NCBI GenBank assembly: GCA_037042185.1
Contig: JAXQJY010000032.1
Coordinates: 1,736,001 to 1,800,000, forward strand
Direction of reading: 5' to 3'
From: Sordariomycetes sp. S80-01Y
Lineage: Eukaryota; Ascomycota; Sordariomycetes
Length of the DNA stretch: 64,000 bases
A model generated the notes under the pieces. The model was not told where the DNA came from. It did not search any database and saw nothing but the letters and a program-made list of their open reading frames with translations. Below, one piece after another: positions 10,281-21,436 of the stretch (positions are counted from its first letter, which is position 1; every line of letters starts with the position of its first letter). The translations under genes and the position numbers were made by a program.

Positions 10281-12225
10281 GGCGTCTCCAATGGGCCACT
10301 GGAGGTTGCGTGGCGGTTGACCAGCTATGGATGCGATGCTATGCAATTGAGTCGGCTGGGAAGCGTCCAACGATCCAAGAATGCGCGGACGAGCACAGAA
10401 GTACCTGCTCGAGCTCTTGAGGCGCTCTCGGAAGAAGTTGTCGGGTGCACTGCGTCGAGGCGTCGAGCGAAGTCAAGGTAATGGAGAGCAGGATGGTGGA
10501 GGGAGGACGGTTAAGCTAGTTGGAGTAAGATAATATTGGGACGAGACTGGGTCAAGGTAGCAATTGAGACATAGAAGAGGTGTGGCTGGCAGACTGGGAC
10601 CCCGCTGGGTGGGCAAGTAAGGTACCTTAGCTCGATGGACGCTTCAGTGAGCTTCAAGAGCACCTGAAGGGCGGGGGAGCAGAGGGCAGGTGAGCGGAAT
10701 AAAGAGTGTTGGTGGTGGTGAAGACGCCAGATCAAGAAGCTCGAGGTGCAGGACTGCTGAGGCCGGAGCCCTGTACAGCTGAAGGGCGACGTAATGGGCT
10801 CCAATGACGCCGCAGGTGGCTGGGATGTCGGTAGAGGTACCTGACCACATAGGGCATTTTGGCCTAATTTGAAGTGTAGGTACCTGCTCCGTGCTTTAGC
10901 TGGGATCTTGGTCCGCAGGCGGGGCGCTGGTCGGTTAGATCGCTCCATTGCGATCTGCACAGACCACAGACCATGTCGTTGATTAAGGTACTATCATGAA
11001 CAATTCAGCAAACAATTAGACACTCCAGCCGACAGTCTCACGTTGAGCTACAGTCAAATCAGGGTTGCGAGGCGCTGCCGAGGGATTGCGTTCCTCCCTT
11101 GTCCGGGAATCAAGTTTCTGTGCTGCTTTGTGCCGGGTTACCTCACCTCAATCTCCCACGGGGCGGCACTGCCAGTGGGCGCCCATCCCATGCACGCCAT
11201 GCGCCGTCGTTCCCAAGCTTGCATCCCATCGTGCTATTTATTCAGCTACCCAGGAATGCATCTCCAGTGGCCATTGTCCAGATTCCGAGCAGCAGCAGGG
11301 CTTGGTGCCTGATCGTCGCACCATCATCATTGCAAACCGGGCGCAGCATCCCGTGTTGCAAAGTCCCTGGAGCCAGGGCGCTGGGATGGCCAGTCCAGAT
11401 CGTCGTCAATCCTCGGTCTTCAGCTCCCTCCGGCCGAGGGATCTGGCGCAAGCCACCACGCGATGCAGACTTCAGTGGAACCGCCGAGATCTTGGTGTTC
11501 GCAGCACTTAAAGACTCAGCTTGGCGCGGGAAATAGTCTGCAACATGGGAAAAGGGCAGAGGAATGGGTACCTGAGAACGTGTCGTGCCGAAAGTCAGTC
11601 CTCCACCCGCTTATCACGGCGGTGGGGATCGGCGGTTGGTTTGCTGCATCGGGCGCTGGGGGAAGGAGGGCGATCGGAGGGATCCGTGGCTGTTTGATCG
11701 TTTGTGAGATCAGACAAGCCTGCTCATCAAGGGCTTGGACGCTGCGTCTTTTCACAGTCGTAAAGGCTGCCCATTCGAGAGTTTGGTGTTGCTGGGACAG
11801 GTACCTCGATCAACCTAGCGCAGCCCACTTGCCGATGGTCACCGCCGCAACCAACGCATCATGTCTTACTCTTGCCAGCGTCCTACAGTGCAACCACTCA
11901 GAGTACCTATAGAAGCACTCACTTGCTGGCCCGAAATTAGCTCTGAGCCAAAAAGATCCGAATTGTTGTGACATTCGGCTGTCTATGAATTAAGTGCAAC
12001 ACCACCCACCCACCCATGCAAAGCCTGGCCTAGAGTAGGATGACCTGGACGCCTGGAATGCATTCCCAATCTCGGTACGCCGTACAAATGAGTGAGGATA
12101 TCAGCCTGCCGCTTCCCTCCACATGCTCCAAACTCCGTCCCGACAATTTCAGTAAGTTCAGTGTAGTGAGTGTCATGATTCGTGCCCGCCCGCCTCATGT
12201 CGAATACGCCTGGACTGTCCTTTGG
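10281..12225. other. Intergenic region with repeated GGTACCT motifs
   Basis: About 1.9 kb holding the tricalbin promoter and the 3' side of the FYVE-RING gene. Short frames on both strands have no coding character. The heptamer GGTACCT occurs at 10621, 10836, 10879, 11567 and 11800. Nothing else is identified. Confidence 0.55.
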
Positions 12226-13962
12226 TCAATAGCCAAACCCGTCATGCTGATGCACAGGACATCGTCCTGGATGGTTCACAAACCACGCCTGAATACAAGA
12301 TCGGTGGAAGCGGCATAGACACTCCAGCCGTGCCATCTGAACACCAACCGTAAACTCCTCTAGACATATCGTGCACTCAGCGTCGTCGACACAGTCCTTC
12401 TCCGTGGCCGGGTAGGTATACATGCCCGTTCTTCGGGGAGCAGCGGCAGGCTCACCAGGTTCGCTGCCAGCCCCTGGCCTGGGGCTTCCGTATGTGCTGT
12501 GTGATTGTATGCAACTGTTTATATGAGACTCGCGGGCAGCCTCAAAGTTCGGCAGGGTGCGAGATGGGAGTTCCCGATGGCAGATAGGGCACTCGTCTTC
12601 CTCTGCAATCTGCGGCGTCGGTGGCAGATCCCGATGTCGGGATGATGATGGCGCATTTCGCAAGGAGCTATACCGGGTTGGATACGATGGGGCTGATCTG
12701 CCTGTGGACGAGATGTAGCTCCCTGGGTGGGGACGACGTGAGGAGGACCCCGGGATAGCGTGCGTGCCAGGGCTCATTGTGATGCTCCTGTTCCGAACTT
12801 GGAATGGGTCATGGCTCGGTCCAGCCATGACCATGCCATATCTGTTGGTAGGAGTGTTTGCTCCGAATCCACCTCCGATGCTACTTCTGGATCTTTGATG
12901 GGAGCTCCGAGGGGACAAAATCGTCGGGGTCGTTGAAGTTGAGTTTTGTGGCGGCTCTATGTTTGGATCGGGCACGCAGGGGTTACAGAGCCGCACCCTT
13001 TCGCCCCCTGACATGCCGTTGACGTCGATGTAGCCGACACCCAGGCTATCCATCAACAGGCTTTGTGACATTGGCATCTCTGAACCCGGGGGGCGCACAA
13101 TGTACTGATGTGGTATAATGATTCGATGTGGCGAGCACGCGTTGCAGACCACTCTGCCGCACTTTCTGCAGTGATGCTTCCGGACGAAGAAGCTAAATTG
13201 TGTCTGGCATATCGGGCAGTAGGTTACCTCGGCGTCGGGAACCCACCTAGGGGGCCCGGCATCTGAGGGCCTCCTACTTGATGCAGGACCTCTTTGGCGA
13301 GGTGCTGGTGGCAGCGCATGCCCATGATACCCGGGAGGATTACCAGACAGTCGGTTGTGATCGCCTAAACTAGGTCTTGCAGGCAGAGGCGCCTCAACTG
13401 GCGGTCTAGCCTCTCGGCTCGCAATACGTTCTGGAAGTATGACTCTACCCGTCGGATCCGCGTTCGGTTGCGGTTCCGCAACGCTCCAGCTCGAATGTGT
13501 GTTCTCGCCAAGGTGGTCCATAGTGGCTACAGAGCGTTCGCCTCGGGTATCGGCCGGACTGGCTGGATCTTGCGCAGCCTCCCAGTTCTCGGTCGTAAGT
13601 TGCTGAGGGAGCTCTGGCGTACTTGTGTCTGATCTATCTCTCGCACTGCGCAGACTCTCAGGCCTCGAGCTGTCTTGGCTTGTCGTTGCCTCGCCTCGCA
13701 AGTCTCCTTCGCTCCGTGCTGTACCTGACGGCTGCCCCTCCTCATCAATCGGCAACCGTCTCTCTATTGTATGCCCTGGACAGTCAAAATACCCCTCACA
13801 TTCCTGATGATAAAACGTATCAGACTTCCACGCACACTCTGTCGAATTTCTGCTCCTAACACTCCTATCGCTCATCGTTCGCGAGTGCACGGAGCTGGAA
13901 TCTCTATCGTCGGTAGACTGGCCTGGCAGAGAGGAGGCAGCGTCGTCGGAAAGGCTGGCCAT
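12226..13962 (-). CDS. FYVE and RING finger E3 ubiquitin ligase (Pib1-like)
   Basis: Single-exon gene of 578 aa. After a Ser/Pro/Arg-rich N-terminal half lies a FYVE zinc finger (about residues 242-330): WVPDAEVTYCPICQ, then the PI3P-binding RKHHCRKCGRVVC and NACSPHR, and a final Cys pair in RLCNPCVPD after an insertion. A second CPIC pair sits near residue 460 (DECPICHRELPS). The C-terminus is a RING-type finger (DDAECTICLEEF ... CLCRFHRSCIQAWF ... GRCPVHQ) whose last ligand pair reads CPVH rather than CPxC. A FYVE plus C-terminal RING architecture matches yeast Pib1, an endosome/vacuole-membrane ubiquitin ligase. Pib1 itself is shorter, so the long disordered linker is a filamentous-fungal trait. 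It is transcribed divergently from the short-chain dehydrogenase gene. Confidence 0.88.
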   Translation of the reverse strand: MASLSDDAASSLPGQSTDDRDSSSVHSRTMSDRSVRSRNSTECAWKSDTFYHQECEGYFDCPGHTIERRLPIDEEGQPSGTARSEGDLRGEATTSQDSSRPESLRSARDRSDTSTPELPQQLTTENWEAAQDPASPADTRGERSVATMDHLGENTHSSWSVAEPQPNADPTGRVILPERIASREARPPVEAPLPARPSLGDHNRLSGNPPGYHGHALPPAPRQRGPASSRRPSDAGPPRWVPDAEVTYCPICQTQFSFFVRKHHCRKCGRVVCNACSPHRIIIPHQYIVRPPGSEMPMSQSLLMDSLGVGYIDVNGMSGGERVRLCNPCVPDPNIEPPQNSTSTTPTILSPRSSHQRSRSSIGGGFGANTPTNRYGMVMAGPSHDPFQVRNRSITMSPGTHAIPGSSSRRPHPGSYISSTGRSAPSYPTRYSSLRNAPSSSRHRDLPPTPQIAEEDECPICHRELPSRTLPNFEAARESHINSCIQSHSTYGSPRPGAGSEPGEPAAAPRRTGMYTYPATEKDCVDDAECTICLEEFTVGVQMARLECLCRFHRSCIQAWFVNHPGRCPVHQHDGFGY

Positions 13963-14725
13963 GGTAGCGAGTTTGACATTAGAGCGATGTTTCTGGAAGG
14001 GTGGGGTTTTGATGACAGGACGCGAAGCTTCCTTGGTGAGGACGTGTTCGGTTGATGGAAATGTAGGCTCTGCGCTCGAGGGTCGCCTCGTCGGGCGCTA
14101 GGGTGAGTTTCGAGGAGGCAGCGACTCGTGCGACCGTTGGCTGAATCAGTCATGCATGGTAGGAGCTCATGACTAGTAGACACGACTAAGGGGGTCGCTG
14201 ACAATATGCTTACTGGACGACCGGCGAGAAGGCAGATGCTATTCGCGATGTTTGACTTTCTGAGGGGGAAGACACGCGACCTTGCGTCACACAGGCCCGA
14301 CGCCATTATCGCGGCCCACATCCCTTGCCTCAGGCTTATCATTCCCGCCGGGCCGCCCCCTTGGTGCGTTAGTCATCACGATCCTAACGAGCAACTTCCA
14401 CTCTCAGCCAAACCAACTTAGGCCGAACAACTACTGCTACTACTACTAACTACTAGTGGTAGTATTGACAATGTGCCAAACGCATACTGGTTGCTCGAGG
14501 CGGAAGTGGCAAACGCGAGAGGACGCTAATATGTATTCTGGAGTGATCGTAGGAAACCCATCGCGGCTCAATTCCGATGCTGTGGGGATGTACTAAGTAA
14601 GCCGATTTAGGTTGAAGTATTGCCATCCACCCCCGCGGCGCTCGATTCCACCATAGTAAGATAAGCACGTGCGCACTTTCCGGGACAGCAGCAGCATACA
14701 TCGTCTTCAGCACCGCAAATCTACC
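13963..14725. promoter_or_regulatory. Divergent promoter region, FYVE-RING gene and SDR gene
   Basis: 763 bp between two divergent start codons. It contains a short CTA-rich tract at about 14431-14456 and a CACGTG E-box at 14666-14671, 55 bp upstream of the SDR start codon. No other gene is seen. Confidence 0.5.
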
Positions 14726-15584
14726 ATGAGCTCAGCTCCAGTGATACTGGTTACCGCTGGGTCAGCTGGATTGGGTCTAGCTACTGCCACCCTCTTCGCG
14801 GAGAACGGCTGGCGAGTGGCCATCAACTATGCCAACAATAACCAACGAGCAGCAGAAAGTCTAAAAAGTCTGAAGCAAAGGGGAAATTCTGGCAATGATC
14901 AGGACTTCGCAGCTATACAAGCAGACCTGGCACAGCGCTCAGATATTGACCGTCTCATCAACGACGTGTTGAAAACATTCGGGAGACTAGATGCTGTCTT
15001 CTCAAATGGAGGCTACACGAAGCCAAGAGACATTAATACGCTAGAGGATAACCTGTGGGAGGAAGACTGGGACGCGTGTTTCAATGTCAACGTCAAATCA
15101 CACCTGTGGCTGATGGCTGCTGCCAAGGAACACCTCGAGAAGACCAAGGGCGCCTTCGTCACCACCTCTTCGCTTGCTGGAGTTACAGCGAGCGGTAGTT
15201 CCATGGTACCTTGGCTCCCTTTCTTCATGCAGCGATATGTGCTGACGACGCAAAGGCTTACAGCGTGACCAAAGCCGCGCAGATCCACCTGGCCAAGTGT
15301 CTCGCAAACGCTTGCGGCCCCAACATCAGAGTTAACACAGTATCTCCAGGGTTAATGTTAACCGTAAGTTAGTCACCAACGCAGCAGAAAGTAGGCTGAC
15401 CAAGTCTGTTCAGGACTGGGGCCTCTCAGCGTTCTCAGAAGAGAAGCAAGCGGCGCACCAAGAGAAGACAAAGCTCAAGCAGCTCATCACCGTTGACGAT
15501 GTTGCGCAACAGGTTCTTTGCTTTGTCAAGTCCAGGGGCGTGACGGGGGCCAATGCGATTATAGATGCTGGCGCGTCAATTTGA
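14726..15584 (+). CDS. Short-chain dehydrogenase/reductase
   Basis: Exons 14726-15205, 15256-15363 and 15414-15584, with two 50-nt introns, encode 252 aa, the usual length of classical SDRs. The cofactor motif TAGSAGLG (TGxxxGxG type) is at residues 10-17 of the Rossmann fold. The NNAG-like segment reads VFSNGGY. The catalytic Ser is in VTTSSLAG, and the catalytic Tyr-Lys pair is in AYSVTKAA directly after the first intron; both introns must be removed to restore this site and the RVNTVSPGLMLT segment. The start ATG (CTACCATGA) is preferred to an in-frame ATG at 14669, which would add a non-conserved leader. The substrate cannot be predicted. The gene stands alone, not in a visible cluster. 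Confidence 0.9.
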
Positions 15585-17529
15585 GTAATTAGCACTAAAT
15601 GCCAGCTGGTCCAGATCCTGGAGGCCGCCAGCTGGATGAGCCAAGACGACGATGCTTCTGTAGGCGAGGTTAGGGATAATTACAGAGTTCTCGGGACTGC
15701 ATCAGCACCCAACAAGAAGACAATCCATGAATCAGTGCGAATCAAGTCCTTCAGACGAGATGGCTCATGCCGACCCGCTTGCGACGCAACGCAATAAGTC
15801 TTAAACCGGCGAGGCCGAAACTGAGGCGTCGTAAGCATATGCGATAGTGAAGTTTCTGCTGTGCCGTCTTGAAGTCGTCGGATGCCAAGGCTGGCTTCTG
15901 GACCCTGTTGGAAACACGCGTACTCATCTTACGACGATGCCAGGTCTGCGCTCTGATAGGTGTTTGCCGGCGGTGCGCTGCGCTGAACTCAAATTGACGA
16001 TGGAGAGACACTGGCAGCTATCTTAGACGCGGTAGGGCTGAGCAGAGCCGCCATTGGCTCGAGGGTTTCTTGTCAAGGCCGTCCTTGTCTGTCAAGCACC
16101 GTTGGGAGCATCGACCTGAATCTCGCCATCAGAGTGAAGGGGACGATGGGAAACCTCAGCGGCTGGACTTGGGACGCGTGGCATTCATCGGGATCGAATT
16201 AACGACCGAGCTTGCGTTCCTGAGGGCTTGGCGCACTCATGGTACCCCGGATAGGACCCCGCTCAATGCTCGATGACACCAGCAATGGCTGGCGGACTGG
16301 AAGGTCATTGCCCAATGCTCGCCTCGGCGCGAGTGCTCGTTGTCCTGCGCCAAGTCCCTCATGACCCCCTCATCCCGACAGCGACGAGCTCTGCCGGGAG
16401 GAGTGTAAGTGACGACCAGAAATATATGAGGGCACCCCGAAACAACAACGGTAAATGAGCAGCGTCCTCGGCTGATAACGATGCGGTCAGTCAAGCCACG
16501 GACTCACGGCGACTCGGAGACTGGTGCCGCTAAAAAAAGGACCTCCATTTCGAGGCCGAGAGAGGGTCTGCCAAGACGTGTACGCAACCCTCCGTCCGAG
16601 GGAAGCGGGAAGAGTCATGGGGACTGCTGATACAGAACCGCCCCAAGGCCGGTGTTAAGTGTGGCACAATCGAAGGAAAGAATCTTCTCTGGCCACGGCA
16701 GACCTACCGAACGTAAACATAATCAATTGCTGTGTGTGTGAAAGGGGTGAGCAGCCAGCCAACTCGAGGTGGCAGGCATGCGGAGGTCAGATCGGAATTC
16801 GGGGAAGACACTACGGCAGCGACAGCGGCAGCGGCAGCGGCAACGGCAACAGCAGCGAGGCTGGCAGTGGACGGGAGGCTCAACAAACGGCAGAAGTCCA
16901 ACTGAAGAGCAAAAAGTGAGGTCATGCGGCCAAGCAATGGGCGAGAGCGGCAGAATACGCGTGAGAGAAACATCCGACCTTAATATATAACCTTAGATCC
17001 CCTCGCATGCTGTCTAGGGTCCTGGCGATCGAGGACTGACTGGGACTGACAGAGGCCGCGCCGTGGTGCAGAAAAAGAGCTTACGACGACTTTACAGACA
17101 GCCCACCTTGGGCGCCGCGAATCTGCACTGACGGGCCCTTTGACGCCCCTGTTCCCTCCAGTTGACGTCGGTCCTAGTACGACGACACTTGTCTTCCTTT
17201 TCCAATCCTGATCTACGCCTTCTTCCTCCCTTCTATATCCGTCCGCCATACGCGTGTCGCCTCAACCCTCATTGCGAACCGGAACTGCGCCCTGCTGCTG
17301 CCGTAGCCGACGCTCACGCCAGCTCACGCCAGCTCTGCCTTTTGCCCTTTGCCTTTTGCGCCGCCCATGTCGGTCCTGCATACGGCGCCTCTGCCAGTGC
17401 TGGGCCCACTGCTGCCCCGTGGATAGCACTCCAAGTTCCCGTTCCAGCGCCAGCGGGAGTCCTCTCAGGCTGAGGCTCCTGACTGACCCTCTGTCCGGCT
17501 TCACCACAGGCACAACTTGAACCTTTGAG
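15585..17529. other. Intergenic region upstream of the zinc-finger factor
   Basis: About 1.9 kb with no credible gene. It includes a GGCAGC/GCGGCA-rich microsatellite at 16813-16858 and, just before the next gene, a pyrimidine-rich stretch (about 17190-17240) typical of fungal promoters and 5' UTRs. Confidence 0.55.
16813..16858. repeat. CGGCAG/CGGCAA hexamer-rich microsatellite
   Basis: Imperfect run of GGCAGC-type units (ggcagcgacagcggcagc and so on) in non-coding DNA upstream of the transcription factor gene. Confidence 0.7.
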
Positions 17530-20500
17530 ATGGCCGGCCCTTCTCTCTCCCATATCTTAGATGACCCTCGCCCGACCTCTGGACGCGATTTTTACTCGAC
17601 GCCGCCCTCGCAGGGTCATCGCGATTCGTTTCGCCCGTCTTCGCACCACCACCAGCGCTCAGACACGGCGCCTGTGGTTGGAGCTGCTGTTAGTCCCAAT
17701 ACGCGTAATCTCACCACGAGTACGCCCGCCGTCACCCTTCCACCACCAACGCCCTCCAGCTCAACCCTCCAAGTTCGTCCCGCGCCCGCTCCCACGCCTA
17801 CTTCTCTGAGTCAATCGCCTTTGCCAACTGCTGCATCTTTGACTTCGGCCGCCTATCGAGCGAACTCTCCATTATCCGCCTCCGCACCTGCGCCGCTCGG
17901 CGCAACCTCCGCGTCCACCACCACGAATCACTCCCGCGGCGCCCACCATCGCTCCCACAGCCAGGGCCACGATGCGAGCCCAAGCCGGCACCCTGCCGTC
18001 GCAGCGGACTCGAATGCGACCGACTCTGCGTCCCCTGCTCTGAACCAAGGTGGCAATGCTAATCGCGCCAATAATCACGATGGCAAGAAGATGTACGCTT
18101 GCAACTTCTGCTTCTCCAGCTACAGTCGTCTAGAGCATCTCAAGCGACACACCGATACACACACACATGGACGGCGCTTCCAGTGCGCCTGTGGCAAGGC
18201 TTTTGCTAGGAAAGATCTTCTGCGACGCCACGAGTTGAACCATGATGTCAACAACCCGTCCAAGAAGAGGCGTCGCACAACCACCTCGCCCAGCGCTGGG
18301 CGAGTGTCCTCGGCCTGCAAAGCCTGCTCGGCTGCTCGAGTCAAATGTTCGGATGTCAAGCCGTGCGCGAGATGTGTTCAGCGAAACCTAACGTGCGTAT
18401 CAAACGACGGGCATTCAAACGCAGCAATGCATCTGATGCACCTGTCGGCAAATGCTCACGCTGACAATAACGACACCAACAACAGCTCTCCAACCCAGCA
18501 GAATGATGGCGATAGCCCGAACAAATTGGCCAGTGGAACGACCGACTCCCACTCGCTGGGCACAGGATCCGACCCCCGCTCGACTGCACAGCCTCAATAC
18601 CATGAGAGGACCACCAGCAATCATGGAACTCTTCCATCGCTTACCAAACCACCGAGCCATGATCTCAGTGAGTATATCCCTACCCAAATCGAAGACCGTG
18701 CTGCCCTCTCGGTCGAAAATACTCAGCCTAGCCCGTTGCAGAGACAATTGAGCTGACCACGCTAGCATGTACAGGGCTGCCCGACTACCCACCACCGCCC
18801 ACAGAGTTGGAGCCAGCTACCAGCGCCATGGACCCCAACCGCCTGCCCTTCTCTGACTTTCTGCGTGATGTCTTGTACGAGACTTCGACAGAGTCCAATC
18901 GCACTGGGCCTATCCAGGGCTTGACTGTTCTCGACTTTTGCGACCATGGCAACCTGCAATTGAATGATGACGACTTTGCCCTGCTTGATCAGTGGACCGT
19001 CGAAGGCAACCCGGCCTTGTCTCAAGGCTCGAGGTCAGGCGCTGGAACTCACGGTCGAGGTAGTTCCTCTGACATGGCTCAAGTTCGCCAAGACTTGGTC
19101 AAGATGTGGACTAACTCGACTTGGAGTGAGCGCAATGCCATCGCCGCCGCCAACGGCTCCGATAGCTCGGGTACCAGGGATAGGATGGAGCGGATGACTT
19201 CAGAACGTCTTGAGCATTCGGCTCGTGATCGTGTCCTTGCCATGGTTCTTAGGACGAACAGTCAGAACTCGACAATGCACCGCATTGCATCCTCGTTTCC
19301 CTCGGTTGATGTGATGGATCTCTTGATCCAGAACTTCTTGTCGGCCATGGCCAGCCAAGCTTCTGAGTGGATTCACTTCCCAACCTTCAGATTGAACGCT
19401 CAATCTCCCGAGTGGATTGCAGTGGCTGCTGCCGCCGGCGCTGCTCTGTCGCCCGTCCCTACCTTGCGTAGGTTCGGGCATCTGCTGCAGGACGCTGCCC
19501 GCACTGCCCTGCCCACTCAATTCGAGGATACTCGCACAACCATTCGCGATGTCTCCCTTGTGCAAGCCCTTCTGCTCATCCAAGAGATTGGTTTGTGGAG
19601 CGGCAATCGACGAAAGATGGAACTCGCCCAGGGTCACATCGGCATTCCGGTCACCGTAAGTTGAACATCTCCCGATGGACGGTCATTCACTAACATTGCC
19701 AGTTGATGCGTTATCGCAGCAAGTTTCAGAGATCTTCATACCCTGATGTCGCCGTTGAGCCTCAAGATGAGGGTACTGAGCTGGAGGCGAAGTGGCTCAG
19801 ATGGATCGACCGCGAACAGTGGAAACGGTACAGTATCCAGCCAGCCTTGCGAAGCCATTGACTAACGACCGCAGTCTCGTCTTTCACTGCTTCTTGAAGG
19901 ATTCTCAGTGCTCCATGACCACATTGACGAACCAATCAGTGTCCTACGCAGAGCTGACTCTGCCTCTTCCGGAGCCGAGGGAGTTGTGGCTGGCAAGAAG
20001 CGCGGCTGAGTGGAAGGCCGAGTACCTCCAGCGCCATGGCGGCCAAAGCCGCGTCGTCCCTTCCATTGGGGACTTGCTACATGATATTCACCAGCTGCCT
20101 GGCAACGGTCAGCGGGTAGATATCCAGTTCTCCGTGTCCGTATATCTGCACGGCTTCTGGGCGTTGATCCTTGAGTACCGACGGCTCAGCGCCGTGCATC
20201 GATCCCGCCAGCACGGCAGCATGGGAGGCAATCAAAACCTGCTCCTCGGCTCTCGCCATCAAGAGCTGGTTAAAGAGCTTCAGAGCTTCCAGCTCATGGC
20301 GCAGGAATGGCCTGACATGACTGCTCAAGAGCATCTCCTAGTGAACCTTCTAGTCATGAACCTGCATGTCTCCTTGGACGATTTGCAGTTGTTCGCCGGC
20401 AAGGAGGGTGCAGAGCCCGCTCGCCGGGTCTATCCCGTCTTGACGATGTGGGCTCAGAGCTCTGAAGCTCGCACTGCCGTCTGGTCCGCCGGGCAGGTTC

Positions 20501-20922
20501 TTCGGTTTGCGAAGGCTTTCCCGCCTGGGCATCTGAAGGACTTCCCGGCCGTTGCAGTCCAGCATGCTGCTCTGACACTGTGGGCCTACGGCGTCACAAC
20601 CAAGGCTCGTCGCACTGCGCCGCCGCTGCCTGCGCAGTACCAGTCTGAGCCTGTCTTCCTAGACGGCACCGAAACGATGCCCATCCAGCGCTTCGTCGGC
20701 TTCGGGCAGGGACGTCCATCCATCCGTGGGCCCATGGTCAGGGACCAGGTCGCAGAGGCCTCCCTTGAGGACCCCCATACTTCTATGGCCATTGCTCAAG
20801 AGATTCTATGCTCGAACTTCAAGGAAGACTCTGAGAGTCTTCCGCCCATGGTAGACAATCTCGTCTCGTTGATCAAGCAGTTGGGAGATGCTGCGTGGAC
20901 CGCTGGCCTGGTATCCAACTGA
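17530..20922 (+). CDS. C2H2 plus Zn(II)2Cys6 transcription factor
   Basis: Four exons (17530-18667, 18775-19655, 19703-19827, 19875-20922; introns 107, 47 and 47 nt) encode 1063 aa. The N-terminus is Ser/Pro/Thr-rich. Two C2H2 fingers lie at about residues 188-235: YACNFCFSSYSRLEHLKRH is canonical (CX2C), while the second, FQCACGKAFARKDLLRRH, has CX1C spacing. A binuclear zinc cluster follows at about 262-292 with exact CX2CX6CX5CX2CX6C spacing (ACKACSAARVKC ... CVQRNLTC). The C-terminal two thirds (starting about residue 600) has the look of the fungal-specific transcription factor region (WIHFPTFRLNAQ, RRFGHLLQDAARTA, LVQALLLIQEIGLWSGN). It is presumably a nuclear DNA-binding regulator; target genes are unknown. 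Splice sites are supported by frame continuity through all three junctions. Confidence 0.9.
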
Positions 20923-21436
20923 ACAAAACGGTGTATACGATATGATTTGGAAAAAGAAGGCACATAGGGCGTAATTGGGAGGCTGTTTGCTTCGAATAGT
21001 CTCAGGATTGGGGCTTCCCGCGAGCTTTGCATAGAGGGATGGTACCTAAAAGGACATTGATGACATGATACCCATCTAACGGCCGAACAATACAAAGTAT
21101 CAGACTCTGCTCAAGCCCCCTCGCGTTCGAAGCGTTTGTGATGTCTGCCCCTGGGCCTTGCAGTCTAGTACTCGGTGTGAACAGCAGTAGCAGAACTGTT
21201 CATGAGGTAGTTGTTCGGCAGTACGCAGTCAGGCACACTATCGGAGGAGCCACGTGGGACTCGGCCCCGGCCGTAGCGCGCAGCCTGATGTGCCGTCGCT
21301 GCCCTGAGGGTGACGTATTCTGAATCACTTCAAAAAAAGTCTCATTTCACTTCGAACTTCTCCCAATTTTCACCCAGCAACCAGTCTCGGCACATTTAAC
21401 TTGCCAGCACTGTCCAAGTGCAACTGAGTTGCGAAC
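20923..21436. other. Intergenic region upstream of the alpha/beta hydrolase
   Basis: 514 bp. It contains GGTACCT at 21041 and a CACGTG E-box at 21251-21256, about 180 bp before the hydrolase start. No gene is visible. Confidence 0.5.

Noticed and set aside
15206-15268. Truncated SDR ending at 15268
   Set aside because: The unspliced frame stops before the catalytic Tyr-Lys motif; removing a 50-nt intron restores it, so the gene is not truncated.
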